A stretch of DNA of 53,912 bases from Bradyrhizobium sp. JYMT SZCCT0428. GTDB taxonomy: Bacteria > Pseudomonadota > Alphaproteobacteria > Rhizobiales > Xanthobacteraceae. This document shows, piece by piece, positions 46,440-53,912 of this stretch; positions within the stretch are counted from its first letter, which is position 1; every line of letters begins with the position of its first letter. The translations under genes and the position numbers were made by a program. Below the pieces are notes generated by a model that was not told where the DNA came from, searched no databases, and worked only from the letters and a program-made list of their open reading frames with translations. Location: positions 1 through 53,912 of the forward strand of contig NZ_JAFCLS010000053.1 of NCBI RefSeq assembly GCF_018131075.1, read 5' to 3'.

Positions 46440-46798
46440 CGGTCACCTCCTGAGCTTCATTTGGATATCGCGGCAAGCTGCCGGCGCAGCCGGGATCGCT
46501 ATTTGTCGGACAGTATTGCAGCAAGCCTTTCCGAAATTGACGTCCATCAAGTCACAAACGACCGAATCTTCAGGTTTATGCCGCCTGGTGACGTCGCGAC
46601 CGAACTCGGTAATGACAAGAATGCAGTTCGATTTCATGAGGCCAGCGCCTGGTCGGTGCTCGGCATGGCGATCGCCGCTCGTCCAGGATTCGATCGCAAC
46701 GGAGCCGTTCGCACTCCGCGGTCGCGCACGCGCTTATTGAGTATTGTCAACTCGGCTATTGGCGCGATCGGTAATCTTGGCTGGTGGGTGTAATCGCC
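46440..46798. promoter_or_regulatory. Divergent intergenic region methyltransferase/P3
   Basis: 359 bases with no supported gene; holds the promoters of both outward-facing genes. No conserved element shared with the other P-family promoters was evident by eye. Confidence 0.4.
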
Positions 46799-47734
46799 AT
46801 GCAGTTCAGTTATTGCAATTTCAGAATCTTCTTCCTGCCACTCATCGTCGCTCGAAACGTTGCCTTGGGTTCCGCTATCTTTTTCTTGCTGACCTGCGCG
46901 GCGATTCACTTTTGTGCCATGGCGGCAATTCCTGTTTCAGCGGACCCATCAAAGCCGCCACGCGATGATCTTCCCGCAACAGGCTCACTGATTTCCGAGG
47001 CAATAAACCAGAACACTCCAGGTCAGAGCCAAGGCTACGCACTCGGAGTGCCGAGGAACTACGGCTGGTACAGGGGCTTGTACAAGCCACCCGGTTACAG
47101 TGCACCGCCTCCCCTCTTCACGGCCGTCACCGGGTGGGGCCAAGTTTATCCAAGGTTGGGGGCACCTGGTTACTCTAATCCAAACGGCCGCATCACCATC
47201 GCCAACGCAAGAACCTACGTTCACCTCAACGCTACCGGCGAATGGATACTGGTGCAGAATCAGGCGACGGAGCGGATGGCAGGGGCGCATTTTGCCGCCG
47301 ATTTTGGAAAGAAAGCGAGCATCCCAATGAAGATGAGCTTTCTGTCGGACGGTAGCGTGGCCATTGGTATCCCGCCGGCGGGACATAATGATCATTTCTG
47401 GCTGGCTAAGCGAGGCACCTATTCGGCTGGCAGTGTCGACGGCGTGTACGTGCAGATGGATATCAAAACGAATGACCCAGATCTGAAACTCGTTGCCAAC
47501 GTTGGCGCCGATTGGTGGCGCGACGCGGAGGCTGCGTACGTACAAGGGTTTGAAAATAATCCAGGCGCAGGCATGAGCAACTGGGTTGAACTATCGACGA
47601 AATGGTCCAGACTTCACTTCTATTCCTGGGGCAACTCGAAGCTTCGGGCCAACCCGCCTCCACCGCTCGCCGAATCCCTGCTTGAAATGAATCCTGCCGT
47701 TCTCCGACGTCGCGCAAGCACTTCAACGCCTTGA
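46799..47734 (+). CDS. Secreted-family paralog P3 (unknown function)
   Basis: A 311-residue copy of the P family. The N-terminal hydrophobic segment GSAIFFLLTCAAIHFCAMAA looks like a signal or anchor. The core is close to P4: NTPGQSQGYALGVPRNYGW, TAVTGWGQVYPRLGAPGYSN, NARTYVHLNATGEWILVQNQ, GAHFAADF, GHNDHFW, SVDGVYVQMDIKTNDPD, NVGADWWRD, AGMSNWVELSTKWSRLHFYS. It ends PPPPLAESLLEMNPAVLRRR. The start is ATG 46799 (a GTG five codons earlier is possible). It lies at the right border of the EPS locus. Confidence 0.8.
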   Translation: MQFSYCNFRIFFLPLIVARNVALGSAIFFLLTCAAIHFCAMAAIPVSADPSKPPRDDLPATGSLISEAINQNTPGQSQGYALGVPRNYGWYRGLYKPPGYSAPPPLFTAVTGWGQVYPRLGAPGYSNPNGRITIANARTYVHLNATGEWILVQNQATERMAGAHFAADFGKKASIPMKMSFLSDGSVAIGIPPAGHNDHFWLAKRGTYSAGSVDGVYVQMDIKTNDPDLKLVANVGADWWRDAEAAYVQGFENNPGAGMSNWVELSTKWSRLHFYSWGNSKLRANPPPPLAESLLEMNPAVLRRRASTSTP

Positions 47735-48163
47735 CCTCAGCAGGCGGGGACCCGATCGACGTGCAACGCAAGTGCCAGAATAAGATCCTGCGGCCCGGCT
47801 TCCGATCTACCTACATGCCGCCTCGATCGCCGTAGGTCCGATCGCGCTTTGCGCGGTGCTGCTTTGTCAACGAGCACCGCCCGACAATGTTGCAGCACCG
47901 ACGGAACCGGCAAGGCGCAATGAGTAACGATTTCAGCTCGAGCCCAAAATTAAACCCCCGCGGTAACCGAAGAGGAAACAGCGGGGGGCGATCAGATGGA
48001 TGGGGCGAGGCAAGGTGTAACTTGGTGTCGCTCCAAGGACCTGCCCAAAGATCAAACCGCGGCGATGAAGTTCCTGCAAGACGATATTATGAGCAGTCGT
48101 CCTTGAGTGTATACGCGAACGCGGCAGCGGACCGCGTCCGCGCAAGGTGGCGCCGTTCGCCAA
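47735..48163. other. Gene-free stretch after P3
   Basis: Probably includes further decayed sequence matching the block near 16867-17040. No functional gene seen. Confidence 0.4.
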
Positions 48164-48642
48164 TTACACACGCGATCTTAAGATCCAGCCCGAGCCGGGA
48201 AATCCGCGCGTCCCGGGCGGTAGAGGGGGCGAGACGGGAGTCATGCGCCTGCGGTAACCATCCAGTTCTATGACAATTTCTGACGGCGATGCGCTAATGA
48301 CCCTGCTGTTGGCAATCGCCCCGTCAACCAGAAGGATCGGCAAGTCGATACCGCTCGGCGGAATCGAAGGAACCCGGTCCGCTTCAAATGAATTCGTCAA
48401 CCAGATCAGCGTGCCCGTTCCGAGTGTCCATGCGTGGGTAAGTGCCGCCCATCCCAATGCGCCGTCTCCATAGATACGGCTTGTGGCGATATACGAGACG
48501 CGAGGCCTCGAATTTGATTTTGGATAATAACGGTCGGTGACAAATTGCCGCTCGCGTTGATCCGTGCCCAGTCCTCGTCGCACCACGTTCGCCGGCGGCC
48601 TCCACCGGCAATCACCTCAAGCCGATGAACCGGCTTCGTCAT
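48164..48642 (-). pseudogene. Frameshifted remnant, possibly IS66 TnpA (orfA)
   Basis: Read from 48642, the frame begins TKPVHRLEVIAGGGRRRTWC, which resembles the N-terminus of IS66-family TnpA proteins (RLEV...GRRRRWS...KARI). After a frameshift the second frame continues to 48164 with TLGTGTLIWLTN, GIDLPILLVDGAI and SPSEIVIELDG. The second part is what is shared with the block at 16612. IS66 origin is supported for the N-terminal piece and only suspected for the rest. The partner genes tnpB and tnpC are absent. Confidence 0.5.
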
Positions 48643-49224
48643 GGCTCATCCACCGTGTCTAACAGTCATCAGAACCATCAGACTCGCAGACCAGGACATC
48701 ATCAGGAAGGTGACCTCCGGCACACCGCTTACGCAGCAACCGTGACGGCGATGGCTAGTCACCCGTATCAGATTGCACAATATTTAAGCTAAGATTCTCC
48801 CCCTTGAGATAAGCCTCTCGCCAACCCAAGGACGGACCGGGAATCATTTTTTAACTGACGTTTCGTGCGGAGCGTTAGCCGACAGCGTTTTGACATCAGG
48901 GAATACGGCAGCGCAACCTCACGCCGCCAATTTTGGAAGTCCGTGGCGTCTTGCGGGGGACTTCGGCGGCGGTGCTCAACATGACATCACCGGACATCAC
49001 CGGATTGTCGAATCACCCAACGAGCCGTTAGATTCAGTTTTTGCTTCTGTCGTTGCGTTTTGTCGCAGTGCTCAAAACACATTGACGACAAATTATATTG
49101 CCAGCGTGATTTGCGATTCGGGACAGCGTGAGCGTGTGGCCGTGCTCGGGCATTATGCACGGTTTGTGGGCAGCTCCGCATCAATATCAATGCCTCCGCG
49201 GACAATCAGGGGACAAAAGCGCCA
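48643..49224. other. Gene-free stretch upstream of P4
   Basis: About 580 bases, AT-richer than its surroundings. Contains a tandem 10-bp repeat (GACATCACCG twice, 48983-49002). Probably holds the P4 promoter. Confidence 0.45.
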
Positions 49225-51165
49225 ATGGCAATTTCACTCTCGGACATCGTTGCGCAGAACACAGTCGGTCAAAGCGAAGGACGTCCTGTTGGCGTTCCCA
49301 CAAGCTGGGGATGGTACAGCGGGTTGTACAGGCCGGCCGGTTACAGCGCGGCACCCGCCAATTTCACCTCCGTCACCGGCTGGGGACAGGTTTACCAGAA
49401 AGCGGGAGCGCCCGCGTATTCGAATCCAAACGCGACGGTCGAAGTTGCAAATTCGAAGACCTATGTTCATCTCAAAACCACAGGCGAATGGGTACTGGTA
49501 CAGGACCAGGCAACAAACCCGATAGCCGGAGCTCACTTCGTCAATGATTTTTCCGGGCAGGCCCGCGGAATGGAGATAAGCAGGCTACCGAACGGCAGCG
49601 CGATGCTTGATACCCCTCCAAACGGATACAACGATCATTTCTGGCTAGGCGCACGAGGGGTCTACGGGGCTGGAACGGTCGATGCCGTCTATGTCCAAAT
49701 GGACATGAGAGTGAGCGACCCAAATCTGCACCTCATTGCCAATGTTGGTGCGGACTGGTGGGTCGGTCCGAACGCCCCATTCCTGCCCAACATGAGTAAC
49801 AATCCTGGCGCCGGCATGAGCAATTGGGTTGAACTCTCGACCGATTGGTCCACGCTGGGCTTCTATTCCACAAGCACCGCCCAGTTTCTGGGAGATCTCC
49901 CCACTCCGCTGGTCGGCTCCACACCGGAGCCGGAAACGAAGCCGACGATTACTTTGTTCTCGTCCGACAGCGGCACCGTGGGCGATCGGATCACCAATGA
50001 CGATACTCTGACGTTCACAGGCACGGCGAAGGCCAGCGGCAAGATCAATGTGTATGACGGCGCGACCCTCATCGGTACAGCAACGGCAAATGCGAGTGGA
50101 GCATGGAGCTTCACGACCGCGAAGCTGTCGAATGCCACCCATAACTTCACAGCGAAGGCGACTGACAATATCAGCCTGACGTCGGCGACGTTGACCGTAA
50201 CGGTGGACACGGTGGCGCCGGCTATGCCCAAGATTACCGCGTTCGTGCCGGACACCGGCATCGCGGGAGATGGGATCACAAACGCGAACCGTCTGACGCT
50301 GACGGGCACCGCGGAAGCCGGTAGTGTCGTCAGAATATTTGACGGCACCACGGAGATCGGCGCGGCCACGGCAAACACAAGCGGTGCCTGGCGTTTTGCA
50401 ACTGTTCAGTTGTCGAACAGCACTCACAACTTTGCAGCAAGAGCCAGAGATGCGGCGGGCAACACCGGATCGGCTTCGTTGGGGCTGACCGTAACGGTTG
50501 ACGCAGCATGGTCGCCGCAACCAGAAACCGGGGAAAATCTGCTGGTGAATGGATCGTTCGAGATGTCGGCTGTTGCGGGAGGCAGATGGGCAGCCTTCAG
50601 CTCGATTTCTGGCTGGACGGCGGTGACCGGCGGCACAATCGAGTTGTGGAACAATCTTAACAACGTAAAGGCAACCGACGGAGTGAACTTCGGCGAACTC
50701 GATTATCTCGGCGCGCGTGACGGTCTCTACCAGACCGTAAGTACCGTTGCAGGCCAGAACTACGAGCTTTCGTTCGATGCACGCGCGCGGCCCGGTTTCA
50801 CCAGCACAACCACGACAATTGAAGTCTTGTGGAACGATTCGGTCATCGCCATCGTCCCGCCGGGCAGCAGTTGGAAGACCTACCAGTTCGCAGTGACCGG
50901 CACCGGGGGACAGGACCGCCTCACGTTCCGAGAAGCGGCCGGCCAGGGCGCTGACGGGCTGGGCGCCCTTTATGACAATGTCAGCCTCGTCGCGACATCA
51001 ACTGCCAGCATCGCTCCAAGTATGATGCAAGCCGCCGATCAGGCGATGGGACTCGTGACGCAATATTCGGCCGCAAGCTTTGTTGAGTCCGGCCCTGGAT
51101 TGGGCGCAGTATTGAGTGTGGCCGACACGGTAAGCATGCCCCCGCTATTAGCTAAGTCGCAGTAG
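49225..51165 (+). CDS. P4: P-family core with Ig-like repeats and carbohydrate-binding-like domain
   Basis: A 646-residue mosaic. The P-family core (about 8-230) starts almost at residue 1 (SLSDIVAQNTVGQSEGRPVG), with no signal peptide. Two bacterial Ig-like repeats follow (about 238-332 and 333-432), each with the pattern TLTFTGTAKASGKINVYDG and ANASGAWSFTTAKLSNATHN. Then comes a DUF642-like or carbohydrate-binding region (about 436-590; NLLVNGSFEMS, GLYQTVSTVAGQNYELSFDA) and a 55-residue C-terminal tail. Ig-like repeats and a missing signal peptide are typical of type I secretion substrates, so the 24.9-29.2 kb exporter is the obvious candidate. No RTX calcium-binding repeats were seen. The ATG at 49225 has AGGGGAC upstream. 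Confidence 0.85.
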   Translation: MAISLSDIVAQNTVGQSEGRPVGVPTSWGWYSGLYRPAGYSAAPANFTSVTGWGQVYQKAGAPAYSNPNATVEVANSKTYVHLKTTGEWVLVQDQATNPIAGAHFVNDFSGQARGMEISRLPNGSAMLDTPPNGYNDHFWLGARGVYGAGTVDAVYVQMDMRVSDPNLHLIANVGADWWVGPNAPFLPNMSNNPGAGMSNWVELSTDWSTLGFYSTSTAQFLGDLPTPLVGSTPEPETKPTITLFSSDSGTVGDRITNDDTLTFTGTAKASGKINVYDGATLIGTATANASGAWSFTTAKLSNATHNFTAKATDNISLTSATLTVTVDTVAPAMPKITAFVPDTGIAGDGITNANRLTLTGTAEAGSVVRIFDGTTEIGAATANTSGAWRFATVQLSNSTHNFAARARDAAGNTGSASLGLTVTVDAAWSPQPETGENLLVNGSFEMSAVAGGRWAAFSSISGWTAVTGGTIELWNNLNNVKATDGVNFGELDYLGARDGLYQTVSTVAGQNYELSFDARARPGFTSTTTTIEVLWNDSVIAIVPPGSSWKTYQFAVTGTGGQDRLTFREAAGQGADGLGALYDNVSLVATSTASIAPSMMQAADQAMGLVTQYSAASFVESGPGLGAVLSVADTVSMPPLLAKSQ

Positions 51166-51330
51166 AGAATGAGCCTCGGCGCGACGCGGCTCTCTGATTT
51201 CCGTGTTCAAGAGCTGCCGATAGATAAAGCCGGATGACTAGATTTTTTGCAGCCTCGTCCGCGCGCAGGTCCTATAATGCGATTATCATAGAATCATATT
51301 TCCCAACTGGCTTGGCAGGGACAAGGCAGG

Positions 51331-51750
51331 ATGAACTGCGAACGCCTCAGACGACTAGCGATGCTCCTGGACGCCTATCGCGACAGCGGCGTGCCTCGTT
51401 TCGACCTTCAAAGCTGGGGCGCATCCAAGACGCAGCGAGGCGGATTCCTGTGGTTGCGGCAGCACACGTGCGGTACGGCAGCATGCGCTGTGGGCCTCGC
51501 GTGCGGTTCCGGCGTATTTGCAGGAGAAGGGCTGACTTATAGTTCGGACGAAAGTGGCGGACTTACCCCGATGTTCGGCGAACTCGAAGGTTGGAACGCA
51601 GTCAAATCTTTCTTTGATCTTGAACAGGATCAAGCCGTCAGGCTGTTCGCCGAACATTCCTATGACGTGACGCAAGGCGAGGCCGCAGCCCAAGCCGTGG
51701 CAGCACGAATCCGTGAGGCGATAGCATCTCAGGACGTGTCGGCGCGATAG
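51331..51750 (+). CDS. Hypothetical protein
   Basis: A 139-residue soluble protein that opens MNCERLRRLAMLLDAYRDSG and has a Cys/Ala-rich centre, QHTCGTAACAVGLACGSGVF. Similar short proteins with CGTAACAVG are common and unassigned in Rhizobiales (recollection). AAGGCAGG stands directly before the ATG at 51331. It is downstream of P4 by 165 bases and may be transcribed with it, but no link in function is apparent. Confidence 0.65.
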   Translation: MNCERLRRLAMLLDAYRDSGVPRFDLQSWGASKTQRGGFLWLRQHTCGTAACAVGLACGSGVFAGEGLTYSSDESGGLTPMFGELEGWNAVKSFFDLEQDQAVRLFAEHSYDVTQGEAAAQAVAARIREAIASQDVSAR

Positions 51751-52349
51751 CCGCACCGAGAAGCTATCGGTGGGCTGGATGGCCCGGAAAAATCGGTGCG
51801 CAAGTCGCCTTCATTTCGTTGCGAGCATCGGCGACTGCATATGACCGCTCTGATGGCGCCGCTTGCGATAGGGAACGCTACGGCGGTGTCTGCAGCCCGG
51901 GTGAGCGCGAACTGCTCAAGGCCATCTTGCTGCTCTGCGATTTCGCCCTCGTCGCCGACGAAATCTCCGACGGCGATGCCTATGGCAACATGACGCGCTC
52001 TGGCAGCTATTTCCGTCACGCCTTCGCGGCATGCATCGTCAACGCGGGGTACTGAACTCTCTTCGAGAGAAATCCTACGGTGGTCTTTGCATTGCAAATT
52101 CATGTGGAGGCCGGCCTCGGCGAGATTGATTACCGCCCTCAGTTGACCGGCACCAGCAACTAAAAAGAATCGAGAGACTGACCTCGATGGAAAGAAGTGG
52201 CCCATCGATCCTTGAGAATATAACCGTTCGGGACCATGAGGTCGTACACGGGTGCACGCGACGATCGCGCGCTTTCCAACGAGCAGTCCTCCATTCGCTT
52301 CAGTGCCACAATTCCAGCGGCTCCAACGCAAGTGCGCTTTCAACCGTTT
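51751..52349. other. Stretch without a supported gene
   Basis: A long reverse-strand frame crosses this region but, apart from the piece counted with the integrase pseudogene, it reads like antisense noise. No RNA or repeat identified. Confidence 0.4.
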
Positions 52350-53043
52350 AAAACTATGCCCGCGCCCTCCTCTTCGCGATCCAATCCCGTAAGAGTCCTT
52401 CAACGGTACACGCTGCCCTCCATAGCGGCGGTCGATTTCACCGAGTGCAAGCTTCATCCCCCGAAAGTAGGTCCCTTGGGCCACACTGACGTTCATGGCG
52501 GTCGGTGCGGCCGCCACGCCCTCGATCATTTGCAAGGACATGGTTCTTCGTCGGGACCAGACCGTTCATCTGGAGCATCGTCAGGTGACGCTCGACGGCC
52601 TCGATATCGGCGTCCGAGAACCCGTCGGAGATCATGCGCGAGCGATCTTCCTGACGTACGACAGCCGTGGCGCCCTGTGCGTCGAGCAGGGTGTAGGTCC
52701 ACAACGCCCGCTTGTCGTCCGACCGCGCCTGGTCGACATCGAAGCCGAATGCGCTCTTTGCGGCGAGCGCCACCCGCTCCAGCTAGGTCAACTGCCGCTC
52801 GACGACAGCGCCAAGCATTGTCTTGATTTGAGACGATGACAGGTGCAGATCGGCGTTCTCGGCAAGCATCGCGGCGTCTTCCAGTATGGCGTCGAGTTAG
52901 GTTGCCAGCCGACGCGCGATCACCGGGCTCGTCGTCCTCAGGCTCAAAAAAAGGTGCGGGCGGTTCAGGCAAATGGCAAGCGCGCGAGGCGTGCGACGCC
53001 GCCAATAGTAGGTCGCCTCGCGGCGAAAGATGTGGACAGCCAT
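52350..53043 (-). pseudogene. Integrase pseudogene (DUF6538-type tyrosine recombinase, N-terminal part)
   Basis: Begins MAVHIFRREATYYWRRRTPR at 53043, the opening of DUF6538-containing integrases, and continues FLSLRTTSPVIARRLAT. A stop (TAA, 52897-52899) follows, then LDAILED..., another stop (TAG, 52783-52785), the stretch SAFGFDVDQARSDDKRALWT, and finally a frameshift near 52530 into APTAMNVSVAQGTYFRGMKL. The catalytic domain is not recovered. So it is a decayed, truncated integrase. Confidence 0.7.
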
Positions 53044-53141
53044 CAGGACGCGACTTCCCGTGCAGCAGGAGTGTGTCGCAGAGCTGTGCATCAGTTCCCC
53101 AGCCAGGCCGATTTTGCAGTGTTTTCAGCGGTGGTCGGCGC

Positions 53142-53216
53142 GCTGGCTGGCGACGCAGTGCTGATCGCACCTGTCTCCGCGCAGATTCCCTGCTAACAGG
53201 GAATTTTACAGGGAAT
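53142..53216. repeat. Dispersed repeat, copy B, with CAGGGAAT hairpin
   Basis: The first 37 bases are identical to 13743-13779. The tail contains ATTCCCTG, loop CTAA, CAGGGAAT (53185-53204), a perfect 8-bp hairpin, then another CAGGGAAT (53209-53216). It begins about 100 bases upstream of the integrase pseudogene start. Confidence 0.8.
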
Positions 53217-53287
53217 CTAGCGGTTTGGGAGGCTCGGAGACATGGCAAGTAGTCAGAAACCGCTGCACTACAGCCGTTTTCTGGGTC

Positions 53288-53320
53288 AATTCCCTACTCC
53301 AATTAGCAGGGAATTTTTTT
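53288..53320. terminator. Inverted repeat followed by T run
   Basis: AATTCCCT (53288-53295) pairs with AGGGAATT (53308-53315), followed by TTTTT. It has the form of an intrinsic terminator, though the stem is AT-rich. It belongs to the same CAGGGAATT repeat series as copy B and may be repeat structure and not a terminator in use. Confidence 0.4.
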
Positions 53321-53462
53321 GGCCTAACAGGGCTATCCTCGCAACGTAACAGGGAGTTTCGCTGGTCTTTCGATCTGTTGTGTGCTGCTTGCGATGGCGA
53401 CTGAGGTGTTGAAGGCCCGTCGAACGGGCGTGTCACTTCTGGGAATTTATAGTGGTCCAAGG

Positions 53463-53683
53463 ATGTCCGATGTGCCCTCAACATCGGACATTGGCCGCCG
53501 ACTCCGCCGCTCGAGATATACTGGGCTGCATTTCAAGAGTGGCGCAAACGCACGAGGCTACAAGCCGATTTGATCGACCTAAGCGACCGCGAGCTGATGG
53601 ATATCGGTATTTCGCGTGGCGAAATCGATTACGTCGTCTCGCACCGAGGCAGTGATCCGCGAGGCATCAGATCTGCTGAATGA
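53463..53683 (+). pseudogene. DUF1127 protein, frameshifted
   Basis: The first frame from ATG 53463 reads MSDVPSTSDIGRRLRRSRY, and a shift near 53520 continues WAAFQEWRKRTRLQADLIDL, then SDRELMDIGISRGEIDYVVS, the DUF1127 signature. The halves fit one small protein if one base is lost or two are gained at the TATACTGG stretch. It is either a pseudogene or a sequencing error. DUF1127 proteins are short, often regulatory or RNA-binding, and common in this group. Confidence 0.6.
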
Positions 53684-53912
53684 ACGTCCGTTGCCTGGCC
53701 ATGTAGTGCCGCGGAAGGCCAGAGGCCGACTTCCGGTATGGGTCATTCGCGTCGTTTTGACCGAGCCACGGCGACTTCCGGTCTACACCGGTGACCGGAC
53801 ATTCTCAGGATAGGCGGGGATGTCTCAAAGGTGCAGATTTTGTTGCAAAAGTCGGCTGTTTGCGATGGATAGTTCGGCTACGTCGCCAGGGGCGGCCGGC
53901 TTTGATCCGCCG

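Noticed and set aside
49645..50520. 291-codon open frame on the - strand
   Set aside because: Antisense to the P4 repeats; composition follows the complement of repetitive Ig codons.
51729..52541. 270-codon reverse ORF as a gene
   Set aside because: Only its first part matches integrase sequence continuing from the upstream pseudogene; the remainder resembles noise.
1..53912. CRISPR arrays, rRNA genes and intact insertion sequences
   Set aside because: None seen; the repeats present are too short or irregular for CRISPR and only mobile-element remnants remain.

Overview
This window is from an alphaproteobacterium, most likely Bradyrhizobium or a close relative in the Nitrobacteraceae. The evidence is a phasin, DUF6894 and DUF1127 proteins, an alphaproteobacterial tRNA-Lys(CTT) remnant and typical exopolysaccharide (EPS) genes. 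The organism is inferred from family content, not from a database match.

Left end (1-5463): after the tail of a periplasmic binding protein and a phasin gene comes part of an integrated element. It holds a short tyrosine recombinase, two genes of unknown function and a VapE-type helicase operon whose three genes are joined by ATGA overlaps. A cluster of GTCACCA repeats at the 3' end of vapE looks like a replication origin. The element ends at a 47-nt copy of the 3' half of tRNA-Lys(CTT) at 5417-5463, a classic attachment site. The other end lies left of the window.

Middle left (5.4-17.9 kb): a cupin gene running into the tRNA remnant, a 49-residue peptide with a double-glycine leader, a flippase divergent from an adenylation-carrier-thioesterase protein whose thioesterase nucleophile is cysteine, an RlpA-like protein, a DUF2066 protein, tiny membrane ORFs, and the first member (P1) of a secreted protein family with four copies in the window.

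EPS region (17.9-46.4 kb): a nearly complete Wzx/Wzy-type polysaccharide locus. It has galE, three glycosyltransferases, an undecaprenyl-phosphate sugar transferase under a Crp/Fnr regulator, Wzx, Wzz and Wzy. It also has a deoxysugar set: a CDP-glucose pyrophosphorylase, an SDR, an RmlC-like epimerase, a C-methyltransferase and a DUF4910 aminopeptidase-like protein. In the middle sits a radical SAM gene followed by a type I secretion pair. There the ABC protein carries a catalytically dead C39-like domain, and a second gapless copy of that domain is fused to the N-terminus of the HlyD-type adaptor.

The four paralogs of the unknown secreted family (P1 15.4 kb, P2 19.1 kb, P3 46.8 kb, P4 49.2 kb) bracket the EPS locus. 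P1-P3 have N-terminal membrane or signal segments. P4 has none but adds two Ig-like repeats and a carbohydrate-binding-like domain, which suits type I export. My main hypothesis is that the window encodes an EPS together with a dedicated set of matrix or EPS-binding proteins exported by an unusual double-C39-like-domain type I system. The right end (52-53.9 kb) is decayed: an integrase pseudogene, dispersed repeats and a frameshifted DUF1127 gene.
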